This document shows positions 1-8,029 of a stretch of 64,000 nt of DNA, one piece after another. Position 1 is the first letter of the stretch. Each line of letters opens with the position of its first letter. The notes below the pieces were generated by a model. It ran no database searches. It was not told where the DNA came from and saw only the letters and a list, made by a program, of their open reading frames with translations. Origin of the DNA: Lentisphaeria bacterium (lineage in GTDB: Bacteria; Verrucomicrobiota; Lentisphaeria; Victivallales; Victivallaceae); NCBI GenBank assembly GCA_017450705.1, contig JAFSTC010000014.1:58866-122865 (forward strand). The letters are read 5' to 3'. The position numbers and the translations under genes were made by a program.

Positions 1-509
1 CGTCCCACCGCCAGTTCGGCGAGATCACCGCGGCGGAATTTGCGGAGCTCGGGATCGAGCTCGTCCCGGTGCTCAACAACAATCCCCGTTTCTACGAGAA
101 GCTCCGGGGCGGCAAGATGGAGCTCTTCCGCCTCTCGTGGATCGGGGACTATCCCGACGCGGAGAACTTTCTGCAGCTCTTCTATTCGGGCAACATCGGC
201 GGCTGCAACCGGACGGGGTTTTCCGACCCCGTTTTCGACCGGATGTTCGAGGAGATCCTGCCCATGCCCGATTCTCCGGAGCGGACCGCGAAATACCGGA
301 AGATGGCGGACTACATCGCCCGGCGCTGCGTATGGATCTGCGAAGGGTTCCCCGTCTCCTACCAGCTCAACCACGCGTGGCTCGAGAATTTCAGGCCCCA
401 CGACTTCGGTTTCGCCCGCTGGAAATACCTCTCGGTGGATACCGCTCTGCGGGATGAACTCAAAAAAAGCTTCACGCCCGTGAAGATGTCCGAACTCGTC
501 GGCAGGTGA
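1..509 (+). CDS. ABC transporter solute-binding protein, family 5 (C-terminal part)
   Basis: The frame is open from base 3 at the window edge with no start inside, so only the last ~169 residues are present. The segment with FRLSWIGDYPDAENFL, then SDPVFDRMFEEI and a final amphipathic stretch, matches the C-terminal lobe of periplasmic oligopeptide/dipeptide-binding proteins (SBP_bac_5, OppA/DppA type). These deliver peptides or related solutes to an ABC permease. The family usually has 500-600 residues, so about two thirds lies upstream. The stop overlaps the GTG start of the next glycosyltransferase by 4 bp, which suggests translational coupling although the functions differ. The family assignment is fairly secure; the substrate is unknown. 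Confidence 0.8.
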   Translation, partial: SHRQFGEITAAEFAELGIELVPVLNNNPRFYEKLRGGKMELFRLSWIGDYPDAENFLQLFYSGNIGGCNRTGFSDPVFDRMFEEILPMPDSPERTAKYRKMADYIARRCVWICEGFPVSYQLNHAWLENFRPHDFGFARWKYLSVDTALRDELKKSFTPVKMSELVGR

Positions 510-1237
510 AAATCGTGAAGATCTCCGTCATCACCGTCGTCCGCAACGACGCCTCCCATATCGAGGAGACGCTGCGTTCCGTTCTGGGACAGGACTGGCC
601 CGATCTGGAGTACATCGTGATCGACGGGGCCTCCACCGACGGCACGGCGGAGATCGTCGGGCGCTTCCGCGACCGGCTGGCCCTCTTCGTCAGCGAGCCC
701 GACAAGGGCATCTACGACGCCATGAACAAGGGGATCCGTCGGGCGACGGGGGACATCATCGGCATGATCAACTCCGGGGACAGGTATTTCCCCGGCGCGC
801 TGGCCAAAGTCGCCGCCGCTTTCGGAGAGACGCCCGGCCGGCGGATCTTCTGGGGCGACGTCCAGTACGAGCATCTGGGCCGGGTGCGGGGATTCCGCGA
901 AAAGAACCGGTACCGGGGGGCCTTCGCCCCGCATCCCTCCATGTTCGTCCCCCGGGCCGTGTACGACGAGATCGGGCTTTACGACGACAGTTTTCGTCTC
1001 CTGGGCGATTACGATTTCATGTATCGGGCCGTCAACGTCGCCAAGGTGGGGGTCCTCTATTTGCCGGAGCTCATCGCGTTCTACCGCGAAGGCGGTCTTT
1101 CCGACCGGCGGATCGCCCGGTGTCTCGCCGACGAGCTGAAGGTGAAGATCCGCTACGGTCAGAATCCCGCGGCCGCCTTTTTCGTGTATCTTCTCAAACT
1201 TGTGAAGAATCTTCCCCGCATCGCACTTGCAAAATAG
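506..1237 (+). CDS. Glycosyltransferase family 2
   Basis: A 243-residue GT-A fold glycosyltransferase. Visible motifs are the N-terminal VITVVRND strand, the nucleotide-binding VIDGASTDGT (about residues 38-47), SEPDKGIYDAMNKG (63-76), and a LLGDYDFMYR acceptor-side motif (165-174), an arrangement seen in WcaE/colanic-acid-like GT2 enzymes. It probably transfers a sugar from an NDP-sugar at the cytoplasmic face during surface-glycan assembly. The chosen start is the GTG at 506, overlapping the previous stop; a GTG three codons later is also possible. A good promoter for rplU begins inside its last codons, so this gene probably ends the upstream transcription unit. Confidence 0.85.
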   Translation: MKIVKISVITVVRNDASHIEETLRSVLGQDWPDLEYIVIDGASTDGTAEIVGRFRDRLALFVSEPDKGIYDAMNKGIRRATGDIIGMINSGDRYFPGALAKVAAAFGETPGRRIFWGDVQYEHLGRVRGFREKNRYRGAFAPHPSMFVPRAVYDEIGLYDDSFRLLGDYDFMYRAVNVAKVGVLYLPELIAFYREGGLSDRRIARCLADELKVKIRYGQNPAAAFFVYLLKLVKNLPRIALAK

Positions 1238-1255
1238 CGGACGGCGTGCTATATT
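1227..1255 (+). promoter_or_regulatory. Sigma70-type promoter of rplU-purC
   Basis: TTGCAA (1227-1232), a 17-bp spacer and TATATT (1250-1255) lie directly upstream of rplU. The -35 box overlaps the end of the glycosyltransferase gene. Spacing and sequence match the other promoters in this window. Confidence 0.65.
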
Positions 1256-1311
1256 ATTCGATTGCTGAACGACTTTATCTTTTTTAAGCATGCAACAGGA
1301 GAATGTCTGAA

Positions 1312-1626
1312 ATGTACGCGATCATTCAAACCGGCGGAAAGCAGTTCACCGTCAAGACCGGTGACATCATCGAAGTCGAAAAACTGGCCGTCGAGGCCGG
1401 GCAGGAAACCGTCTTCGGCGAAGTTCTCGCCATCGGCGGCGACGACGGCAAACTGACCACGGGCGCTCCCTTCGTCGCGGGCGCCGAGGTCAAGGGCAAG
1501 GTGCTGGACCAGTTCCGCGCCAAGAAGGTCATCGCCTTCAAGATGAAGCGCCGCAAGGGCTATCGCCGCACCCACGGTCACCGTCAGAACATGACCCGGG
1601 TCGAGATCGGCGAGATCAAGGGCTGA
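1312..1626 (+). CDS. rplU: 50S ribosomal protein L21
   Basis: Ribosomal protein L21 of the large subunit, an rRNA-binding protein. The N-terminus MYAIIQTGGKQF and the C-terminal KRRKGYRRTHGHRQ stretch (L21 signature region) are diagnostic. An upstream in-frame ATG at 1303 would leave no room for the ribosome-binding site, because AGGAGA occupies 1297-1302. The ATG at 1312 gives 10-nt spacing and the canonical MYA start, so it is preferred (104 residues, the usual L21 length). The common partner rpmA (L27) does not follow; purC starts 8 bp downstream instead. Identity is secure. Confidence 0.96.
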   Translation: MYAIIQTGGKQFTVKTGDIIEVEKLAVEAGQETVFGEVLAIGGDDGKLTTGAPFVAGAEVKGKVLDQFRAKKVIAFKMKRRKGYRRTHGHRQNMTRVEIGEIKG

Positions 1627-1634
1627 GACACGCC

Positions 1635-2531
1635 ATGCGTTACGACGCCCATGGCGCTCTGGTCGGGACGGAACTGCCGGGGATCCCTCTGGTCAACCGC
1701 GGAAAGGTCCGCGACGTCTATGATCTGGGGGACGCTCTGCTTTTCGTCGCCACCGACCGGCTCAGCGCGTTCGATGTGGTCCTGCCCACGGGCATTCCCC
1801 GCAAGGGCGTGGTGCTGACGAGGATCTCCAGATTCTGGTTCGACTATTTCAAGGACGTCAGGAATCACTTCATCACCGATGACGTGACGACGCGGCCCGA
1901 GCTGGCGCCTTACGCGAAGGACCTGGCCGGGCGCTCCATGATCGTGCGCAAGGTGCGCATCTTCCCCGTGGAGTGCATCGTCCGCGGTTATCTCGTCGGC
2001 AGCGGCTGGAAGGACTATCAGAAGACCGGGCGCGTTTCGGGCATCACGCTCCGCGCCGGTTACAAACAGGCGTCGAAGCTGGACGAACCGCTCTTCACCC
2101 CCTCCACCAAGGCCGCGGCCGGGGAGCACGACGAAGCCATCGATTTCGACGGCGTCTGCGGGCTCATCGGCAAGGACAAGGCGTCGAAGATCCGCGATCT
2201 TGCGCTGGACATCTACACCCGGGCCCGGGATTATGCCCGGACGAAGGGCATCATCATCGCCGACACCAAGTTCGAGTTCGGCGAAGCCGACGGAGAGATC
2301 ATCCTCGCCGACGAAGTGCTGACCCCCGACTCCAGCCGTTTCTGGCTGGCGGATCTCTACCGGGAGGGGACCAGCCCCGCCAGTCTGGACAAGCAGTTCG
2401 TCCGCGATTACCTCGAGACCCTCGACTGGGACAAAACCGCTCCCGGTCCCGAGCTGCCGGCGGACGTCGCGGAAAAGACCGCGCAGAAGTATTTCGACGC
2501 CTGCCGCATGCTCGCCGGATGCGAGCCCTAA
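1635..2531 (+). CDS. purC: Phosphoribosylaminoimidazole-succinocarboxamide synthase (SAICAR synthetase)
   Basis: This enzyme joins CAIR and aspartate with ATP hydrolysis to give SAICAR in de novo purine synthesis. Family motifs are plain: NRGKVRDVYDLGD near the N-terminus (ATP-binding loop), ATDRLSAFDVV, PVECIVRGYLVGSGW (about 113-127), and IADTKFEFG followed by DEVLTPDSSRFW near residues 210-235. At 298 residues it is the longer (Ade1-like) form. It lies 8 bp after rplU and very probably shares its promoter. The downstream GT2 begins 16 bp later, so transcription may continue into the LPS genes. Identity is secure. Confidence 0.96.
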   Translation: MRYDAHGALVGTELPGIPLVNRGKVRDVYDLGDALLFVATDRLSAFDVVLPTGIPRKGVVLTRISRFWFDYFKDVRNHFITDDVTTRPELAPYAKDLAGRSMIVRKVRIFPVECIVRGYLVGSGWKDYQKTGRVSGITLRAGYKQASKLDEPLFTPSTKAAAGEHDEAIDFDGVCGLIGKDKASKIRDLALDIYTRARDYARTKGIIIADTKFEFGEADGEIILADEVLTPDSSRFWLADLYREGTSPASLDKQFVRDYLETLDWDKTAPGPELPADVAEKTAQKYFDACRMLAGCEP

Positions 2532-2547
2532 CACCGCGGGAAAGGCC

Positions 2548-3402
2548 ATGACAGCACCGGAGGGACCCGCCAGAAGTTCCGATCCGTCTCCGGGCGTTTC
2601 GCCCGAGGAGGGGTCGGCCGATTTTCCGGCGGGGAGTCCGCTCCTCACGGTCATCGTTCCCAACCGGAAAACCCCGGAGCTGACGAAGATCTGTCTGCGT
2701 CTGCTCCGCAAGCACACCGATTTCGGCAAGGTGCGGATCATCGCCGTGGACAACGACTCCGGCGACGATTCCCTTGCCTATCTGCGGAAACTCCCCTGGA
2801 TCACCCTGATCGAACGGAAAGTCCCCTCCGGCGAGAGCGGTCCCGACATGCACGCGAAAGCCCTGGACGAAGCTCTCGCCCGGGTGGACACCCCTTTCGT
2901 CATGGTCATGCACACCGACACCTTCGTCCTGCGGGACGGCTGGGCGGACTGCCTGCTGGACCGTTTCGACGCCGACGACGTGGCCGGGGTCGGCAGCTGG
3001 AAGCTGGAAAAGCCCCGTCCGCTGTTCCTGCGGGCGGCCCACCGTGCGGAGGAGATGCTCCGCCGCCTCATCGGCAGAAAGGTCGGGACGGAGGTCCGGT
3101 ACCTGCGCAGTCACTGCGCCGTGTACCGGACGGAACTCCTGCGGCGGTACACGAAGGGCTTTTACGACGGGGAGTCCGCCGGAAAAGCCGCGCATCTCAA
3201 GCTCGTTGCCGCCGGATTCAAAATGGTTTTCCTCCCCTCTGACGAACTGGGGAAATATATCAGTCACCTCAATCACGCGACCATGATCCTCAATCCCGCG
3301 CCCGGGGACCGCAAGACGGGCCGGGCAAGCGCCCGGGACCGCATCGACGGCAGAATAAGCTTCTTTGCGGACATCCTCGCCGCGGACGATCTGGATCTCT
3401 GA
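2548..3402 (+). CDS. Glycosyltransferase family 2, probable LPS-core enzyme
   Basis: A 284-residue GT2-like protein. After a ~30-residue Pro/Ser-rich N-terminal extension comes LLTVIVPNRKTPELTK (32-47), then AVDNDSGDDS (66-75), and a divalent-metal-type motif read as HTDTF (122-126) in place of the usual DxD. It is followed directly by a WaaG-like GT4 and a WaaP-like kinase in the same direction, so a role in lipopolysaccharide core assembly on the inner-membrane cytoplasmic face is inferred from context. The start has no strong Shine-Dalgarno, and part of the N-terminal extension may be untranslated. The sugar specificity cannot be read from sequence. Confidence 0.8.
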   Translation: MTAPEGPARSSDPSPGVSPEEGSADFPAGSPLLTVIVPNRKTPELTKICLRLLRKHTDFGKVRIIAVDNDSGDDSLAYLRKLPWITLIERKVPSGESGPDMHAKALDEALARVDTPFVMVMHTDTFVLRDGWADCLLDRFDADDVAGVGSWKLEKPRPLFLRAAHRAEEMLRRLIGRKVGTEVRYLRSHCAVYRTELLRRYTKGFYDGESAGKAAHLKLVAAGFKMVFLPSDELGKYISHLNHATMILNPAPGDRKTGRASARDRIDGRISFFADILAADDLDL

Positions 3403-3415
3403 AGGAGAGGGACGC

Positions 3416-4537
3416 ATGAAGATCGCTCTGGCCTGTTTCAAGTACAGTTCCGCCGCGGCCTACCCGCAGGATCTCATCCGTCTGGCGGAGGAGCTCCACC
3501 GGCGGGGGCATCAGGTGTCGCTTTACTGCCGCGTCATCGCCTCGGGGAGTTCCGTCCCGGCCTTTCTCACCGTCCGGCATCTCAAGGGCGCGTCGTGGGG
3601 CAACGCCCGCCGCGCCGCGAAGTTCATCCGCGGGTTGCGGGAGGCCCTCCGGCAGGACCGTCCCGACGTGCTGGTGGCCTTCAACCGCATCCCCGGCGCG
3701 GACTTCTACTACGCCACCACCCGGTGCATCGCCGCAACGCCGCTCTCGGGCTTTTCGTGGTTCAAAAAGCTGCTGCCCCGGTACCGGTTCAATCTGGCGC
3801 TCGAGAAGCGCATCTTCCGGGCGAAGTCCGGAACGAGGATCCTCCACGTCTCGGATCTGCAGAAAAAGGAGTACCAGCGGGCCTACGGAACGGGCGACGA
3901 CCGCTTCTTCAAGCTGCCGCCGGATATCCCCGCCCGCTGCGGACGGCCCGCCGACGCTTCTCTCCGCCGAGCCCGCCTCCGGGAGGAACTGGGACTGCGC
4001 GAAGACGACATCCTGCTGCTGACCGTCGGCAATTTCAGGATCGCCGGAGCCGACCGGGCCGTCGGCGCTCTGGCCTCCCTGCCGGACAAGTTCCAGGAGC
4101 GCTGTCAGCTCATCGTCGCCGGTTCCGGCAGCGTCTCCGCCATGCGCCGTCTGGCGCGGCATTTGGCCGTCGCCGACAGAGTCCGCTTCACGGCCGTGGA
4201 CGAAGAGCTGAACGATCTCCTTCTGGCCGGCGATCTCCTGCTGCACCCCGCCCGGGGCGAGGCCGCCGGGACCGCTCCCCTGCAGGCCCTCTGCGCCGGG
4301 CTCCCCGTGCTGGCGACTTCTTCCGGCGGCTGGGCCCGGGAGATCGTGCGGGCCGACAGCGTCCTGCTGCCCGCACCCTTCCATCAGGTGGAACTCAACC
4401 GGACGCTGCGGATGCTTCTTTCGACGCCCCAGAAACTGGAGGAGATGGCCCGGGAGGCCGTCTCCGCCGCGGGGAGTTTCGACCTCAAGCGGCGGTTCGA
4501 AGTCGCCGCCGACATCATTACGGGAAAGGGCCGATGA
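3416..4537 (+). CDS. WaaG-like glycosyltransferase family 4 (LPS core)
   Basis: A 373-residue GT-B enzyme beginning MKIALACFKYS after a clear GAAGGAGAGG ribosome-binding site; an in-frame start 51 bp upstream would overlap the previous gene and lacks a site. The C-terminal donor-binding motif HPARGEAAGTAPLQALCAGL (from residue 277) closely parallels WaaG, the UDP-glucose:heptose alpha-1,3-glucosyltransferase of the LPS inner core. LLTVGNFR and LIVAGSG mark the start of the second Rossmann domain. The gene overlaps the next by ATGATGA, in the order waaG-waaP seen in enterobacterial core operons. Function as a core hexosyltransferase is likely; the exact sugar is not known. Confidence 0.85.
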   Translation: MKIALACFKYSSAAAYPQDLIRLAEELHRRGHQVSLYCRVIASGSSVPAFLTVRHLKGASWGNARRAAKFIRGLREALRQDRPDVLVAFNRIPGADFYYATTRCIAATPLSGFSWFKKLLPRYRFNLALEKRIFRAKSGTRILHVSDLQKKEYQRAYGTGDDRFFKLPPDIPARCGRPADASLRRARLREELGLREDDILLLTVGNFRIAGADRAVGALASLPDKFQERCQLIVAGSGSVSAMRRLARHLAVADRVRFTAVDEELNDLLLAGDLLLHPARGEAAGTAPLQALCAGLPVLATSSGGWAREIVRADSVLLPAPFHQVELNRTLRMLLSTPQKLEEMAREAVSAAGSFDLKRRFEVAADIITGKGR

Positions 4538-5346
4538 TGTGCTGCTCCAGGGAGACCGTCGAACTGGATGAGACCTTTTCCGCCCTGTGGCGCGGACACG
4601 ATCCCTTTGCCGAAGTGGAAAAGCTGGAGGGGGAGATCTTCCGCAACGTCAAGAACCGCCGGACCTTCCGCTTCGAGACCGGCGGAAAAGGTTACTTCGC
4701 CAAGGTCCACCGGGGCGTCGGCTGGCGGGAGATTTTCAAAAACTTCCTGCAGCTGAAACAGCCCGTCCTCGGCGCCGCCAACGAATTTTACGCCCTCGGC
4801 GCCCTGCGGGAGGCCGGCGTCGCCACCATGACGCCCGCCGCCTTCGGACGCCGCGGGAGAAACCCCGCCCGGCAGTTCTCCTTTCTCATCACCCGGGAAC
4901 TCGAAAACACCGTGAGCCTCGAGGACGTCGCCCGGCAGGCCGTCCCGCCCGAGACCCGGCGTCTGCTGATAAAAAAGGTCGCCGAGAGCGCGGGCAGGAT
5001 GCACCGCGCGGGGATCAACCACTGCGACTGCTACATCTGCCACTACCTGATCCCCGTCGGGGAGGTCACGGCGGAGACCCCCGTGTACGTCATCGATCTG
5101 CACCGGGCCCGGAAGAGAAAGAAGGTGCCCCGGCATTTTCACGTGAAGGATGTGGCGGGACTTGACTTTTCCAGCATGGACGCGGGGCTTTCCCGCCGCG
5201 ACAGACTGCGTTTCGTCGCCGCCTACTGCCGTTTCATGCCTTCCTGCCGGAGAGACCGCGGTTTTTGGGAGAGCGTCGACCGCGCCGCAAGGAAACTTTA
5301 CCTCAAGGAACACGGCCGCGCGGCCGGGAAGGAGAAAAACTTATGA
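4534..5346 (+). CDS. waaP: Lipopolysaccharide core heptose kinase, WaaP/RfaP-like
   Basis: A 270-residue kinase-fold protein that aligns along its length with RfaP/WaaP, which phosphorylates heptose I of the LPS inner core using ATP. Shared blocks include ETFSALWRGHDPF at the N-terminus, GEIFRNVKNRRTFRFE, LLIKKVAESAGRMHRAGINH, CYICHYL, and FSSMDAGLSRRDRLRF near the C-terminus. The catalytic-loop HRD is changed to H163-C164-D165: the catalytic aspartate is kept but the arginine is a cysteine. The start overlaps the stop of the WaaG-like gene, and the stop overlaps the next start. Family identity is strong; activity with the altered loop is inferred. Confidence 0.9.
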   Translation: MMCCSRETVELDETFSALWRGHDPFAEVEKLEGEIFRNVKNRRTFRFETGGKGYFAKVHRGVGWREIFKNFLQLKQPVLGAANEFYALGALREAGVATMTPAAFGRRGRNPARQFSFLITRELENTVSLEDVARQAVPPETRRLLIKKVAESAGRMHRAGINHCDCYICHYLIPVGEVTAETPVYVIDLHRARKRKKVPRHFHVKDVAGLDFSSMDAGLSRRDRLRFVAAYCRFMPSCRRDRGFWESVDRAARKLYLKEHGRAAGKEKNL

Positions 5347-7061
5347 GCGAAAAGAAAGACCGTTTCAACGTCACGGCGGCCAGCGTTGCCGCTGCCGCTG
5401 AGGCTTACGATATGCGGATCGTCATGCTGCCCATGCGGGACGGCGTGAAACTCCAGACGGTCATCGGCTTCCCGCCGGGCTTCCGGGGCAGGGCGGGGGT
5501 CTTGCTCATCCGCACGCCCTACACCCGCCGGACGGAACTGGTCTACCCCTACGCCGAAGCGTTGAAGCGGGGCATCGTCGCCGTCCTTCAGGCCTGCCGC
5601 GGCACGGGCTGGAGCGAAGGCGTCTTCGACCCCGCCGAGCGGGAGTACGAAAAGAATGACGCTTCCGATACTTTCGCGTGGCTGGAAACGCAGAGCTGGT
5701 ACAACGGCCGCTGCGTCATGCTGGGGGCGAGCTATCCCGGCTGGACCCAGTGGTGTGCCCTCAAGACCGGGTATCCGGGGCTGGTGGGGGTCGGACCCCA
5801 CGTGGCCCCGTTCTACAGCTGCTGCGGCAGCGCCTGTCCCGGCGGCGGCGCGCGCCTGAGCTTCACGGACTCCTGGATGCTCTCCATGTACCACCGGTGC
5901 AAGTACGGTTACGAAAGCGTGCCCGACTTCGAGAAGCTGGGCGTCTTCGGGAGCCTTCCCGTCATCGACGCGGATAAATTCGCGGGCTACCCCGAGGTCC
6001 CCTCTTTCCGCAAGTTCCTCTCCACCGCGCTGGCTCCGGGCAAGTGCCTCCGCAAAGGTTTCGCGGATTTCCGGGACTTTGCCGCCCCCGCGTACATCTC
6101 CGGCGGCTGGTTCGACACCCTCAAGGAGGAGACGGTCGCAAGTTTCATCGCCATGAAAAACGGCGCGGCCGCCCGGCCCGATTGCGCGGCCTTCACCCGG
6201 CTCGTCATCGGTCCCTGGATCCACGGCGGGCTGGCCAACCCCGATCTTTTCGGCAAGAAATGCGACTACCGGCATCTGGATCCGACCCGGGAACGCTTCC
6301 TTTTCAATCTGCTCCGCCGTCCCCACAGCGATCCCCTGCCGGGCGAGCCCCCGGTGCGCTACTACATGCTCTGCGAAAACAAGTGGCACACCGCCGAGAC
6401 CTGGCCCCCCGCCGGAACGAAGGAGAAACGCTTTTATCTCCACAGCGGCGGCCGCGCCAACACCCTCCTCGGCGACGGCGAAATTTCGGAACGCAAGCCC
6501 CAGAACGAACCCTGCGACGCTTACGTGAGCGACCCCCGCACGCCCGTGTTGAGCAACCGCGGGAGACACGAGGCCCTCGGGTGCTATGACCGGATCGACT
6601 CCCAGCAGCGCGCCGACGTCCTCGTCTACACCGGGAAAATCCAGACGGCCCCCCTGACCGTCACCGGCGAGGTCCGGCTCCGCTTTTCCGCCGCCGTCTC
6701 CACGCCCGATACGGACTTTTTCGCCATATTGAGCTGCGTCACGCCCGACGGACGGGCCATGTATCTCACCTCGGGCATGGTCCGCGCCCGCTTCCGGAAC
6801 ATCGATCGTGAGGAACTTCTCGAACCGGGGAAAATTTATGACTTCGCCGTCAGCCTCGGCCACATCGCCGTGCGCGTCATGCCGGGCTACGCCCTCCGCC
6901 TGGAACTCTGCGGCCAGTACTTCCCCGCCTACGAGCGCAACGCCAACTCCGGCGGCCCCCTGCTGAAAGACAAGGTGCTCTATCCCTCGCGCCACACGAT
7001 CTTCCACGACAAGGACCACCCCGCCGAACTCCTCCTCCCCTGCGCCCCCGCCGAAGCGTGA
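5343..7061 (+). CDS. CocE/NonD family hydrolase (peptidase S15-like)
   Basis: A 572-residue alpha/beta hydrolase of the X-Pro dipeptidyl-peptidase/cocaine-esterase family. The nucleophile elbow is GASYPGW with Ser130, the acid is Asp258 in SGGWFD, and the histidine is His294 in GPWIHGG. A C-terminal jelly-roll domain (about 370-565) carries the family's PLTVTGEVRLRFSAA and YALRLELCG strands. The start ATG at 5343 overlaps the waaP stop; the upstream in-frame start lies inside waaP. No signal peptide is apparent, so it probably acts in the cytoplasm on an ester or amide, which cannot be named. It is the last gene before a strong hairpin terminator. Confidence 0.85.
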   Translation: MSEKKDRFNVTAASVAAAAEAYDMRIVMLPMRDGVKLQTVIGFPPGFRGRAGVLLIRTPYTRRTELVYPYAEALKRGIVAVLQACRGTGWSEGVFDPAEREYEKNDASDTFAWLETQSWYNGRCVMLGASYPGWTQWCALKTGYPGLVGVGPHVAPFYSCCGSACPGGGARLSFTDSWMLSMYHRCKYGYESVPDFEKLGVFGSLPVIDADKFAGYPEVPSFRKFLSTALAPGKCLRKGFADFRDFAAPAYISGGWFDTLKEETVASFIAMKNGAAARPDCAAFTRLVIGPWIHGGLANPDLFGKKCDYRHLDPTRERFLFNLLRRPHSDPLPGEPPVRYYMLCENKWHTAETWPPAGTKEKRFYLHSGGRANTLLGDGEISERKPQNEPCDAYVSDPRTPVLSNRGRHEALGCYDRIDSQQRADVLVYTGKIQTAPLTVTGEVRLRFSAAVSTPDTDFFAILSCVTPDGRAMYLTSGMVRARFRNIDREELLEPGKIYDFAVSLGHIAVRVMPGYALRLELCGQYFPAYERNANSGGPLLKDKVLYPSRHTIFHDKDHPAELLLPCAPAEA

Positions 7062-7076
7062 GCGGGGCGGGTGTTT

Positions 7077-7133
7077 CCGGGGGAAGAAAAAAACTTCTTT
7101 TCCACGTGAAAAGAAGTTTTTTTCTTCCCCCGG
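7077..7133. terminator. Perfect 26-bp inverted repeat, bidirectional terminator
   Basis: Two perfectly complementary 26-nt arms (7077-7102 and 7108-7133) flank a 5-nt loop. The inner part CTTCTTTTC/GAAAAGAAG is followed by seven T on both strands, and the outer part is a G5/C5 clamp. It sits 16 bp after the hydrolase stop, so it should end the rplU-to-hydrolase unit. Confidence 0.8.
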
Positions 7134-7576
7134 GCCCCCATCTTTTTTCAAGAAAAGCGGCGTATTTTGAGGGGGGGCGTTTTCAGACATACCGCGTGAT
7201 GCAGGCGAGAAGCATCAGCGGCGAGACAAGAATGTCTCAACGGCACACTTTGCCCGCGGGATGCGAGCGGGTCGCCCGCGAGCGCGCAGACCGAATGTGA
7301 ATGAATCGGCAATCACCTGATTGCCGGATGCGCTCAAGTATTTGAGCGCAGATGAACGGAGGTCGAGCAGTCAGCCGCGAGTGAAGCCGGGCAGAGCCCG
7401 GCCGAACGCAGGCGCGCAACTTCAGAAGGAAACTACCCCGAGATCCGCGCTTGCCGCGGGAAGGAACAAAAGGAGGGGTCCGGGGAGGGAAAACCGCGCA
7501 GCGGTTGTCCCTCTCCCGGCTGGATGGCTTGTGTCGAAACAGGTTCTCATCGAATCGTTTCCCGACCTCCTGCCGT
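7134..7576. repeat. Non-coding stretch with an array of eight short hairpins
   Basis: No convincing gene lies here. Short inverted repeats occur at 7197-7217, 7223-7238, 7267-7279, 7307-7326 (8-bp arms), 7329-7350 (9-bp arms), 7386-7402 (7-bp arms), 7445-7459 and 7482-7516 (about 16 bp with one mismatch). Loops are mostly 3-5 nt. It could be a structured RNA, a dispersed intergenic repeat or debris at the edge of the adjacent lower-GC island; the sequence alone does not decide. Confidence 0.5.
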
Positions 7577-7975
7577 TCACGTGCAGGCTCTTGCGAACAG
7601 CATGAAGAAACTGACCGCCGCCATCAGCAGGATGACCGTGATCAGGGCGCAGACGCCCGCCGATCTCCGAAATCCGTCGTTCGTGCGGATGCCTCTCGCG
7701 GCAATGATGCCCGGGAGAACGAGATTGGCCGAACACAGGAGCCCGTACAGCAGCTTCGATTCAGTGTCGGAGAAAAAATGATCCAGACAAGTCAGAAGCA
7801 GTGTGCCCAGCAGAAAAACACCGAGACTTGCCGGGAAAAGCACGACAAGGCCCAGAGAAGCGAGGATCCCGCGCCACGTCCGGGATCTGTAACTCCAGTA
7901 CAGCGTCGAAATCAGAAAGCAGACCGCCAGAGAAAAAAACAGCACGGCCGCGCACAAACACAGAACGAAGGACAT
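7577..7975 (-). CDS. Hypothetical four-helix membrane protein
   Basis: I do not recognise this 132-residue protein. It has about four hydrophobic segments: roughly residues 2-25, 36-63, 75-93 and 106-129. Charged loops include SYRSRTWR and RGIRTNDGFRR. An AGGAGAG ribosome-binding site precedes the ATG at 7975. Base composition is less GC-rich than the flanking genes. Its start is 54 bp downstream of the stop of a truncated reading frame (8030-8227), an order reminiscent of a toxin tail followed by a membrane immunity protein, but nothing else supports that reading. Confidence 0.6.
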   Translation of the reverse strand: MSFVLCLCAAVLFFSLAVCFLISTLYWSYRSRTWRGILASLGLVVLFPASLGVFLLGTLLLTCLDHFFSDTESKLLYGLLCSANLVLPGIIAARGIRTNDGFRRSAGVCALITVILLMAAVSFFMLFARACT

Positions 7976-8029
7976 TTTTGACTCTCCTGCCGTTTACAAT
8001 ACTGCACCGGAAGCGTTTTTTCAAACGTT

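Noticed and set aside
359..1291. Long minus-strand open frame opposite the first GT2 and rplU
   Set aside because: It is antisense to clear genes and shows no family motif; GC-rich third positions create such shadow frames throughout the window (also 5298-7190, 12494-14728, 33556-36387, 53466-55724, 57300-60272, 60431-63175).
7134..7576. Possible CRISPR array
   Set aside because: The hairpins differ in sequence and length and there are no identical direct repeats or cas genes.
7451..7981. Plus-strand frame of 176 codons opposite the small membrane protein
   Set aside because: Its composition is low-complexity polar sequence and it lacks a ribosome-binding site, whereas the opposite strand has AGGAGAG and real membrane helices.
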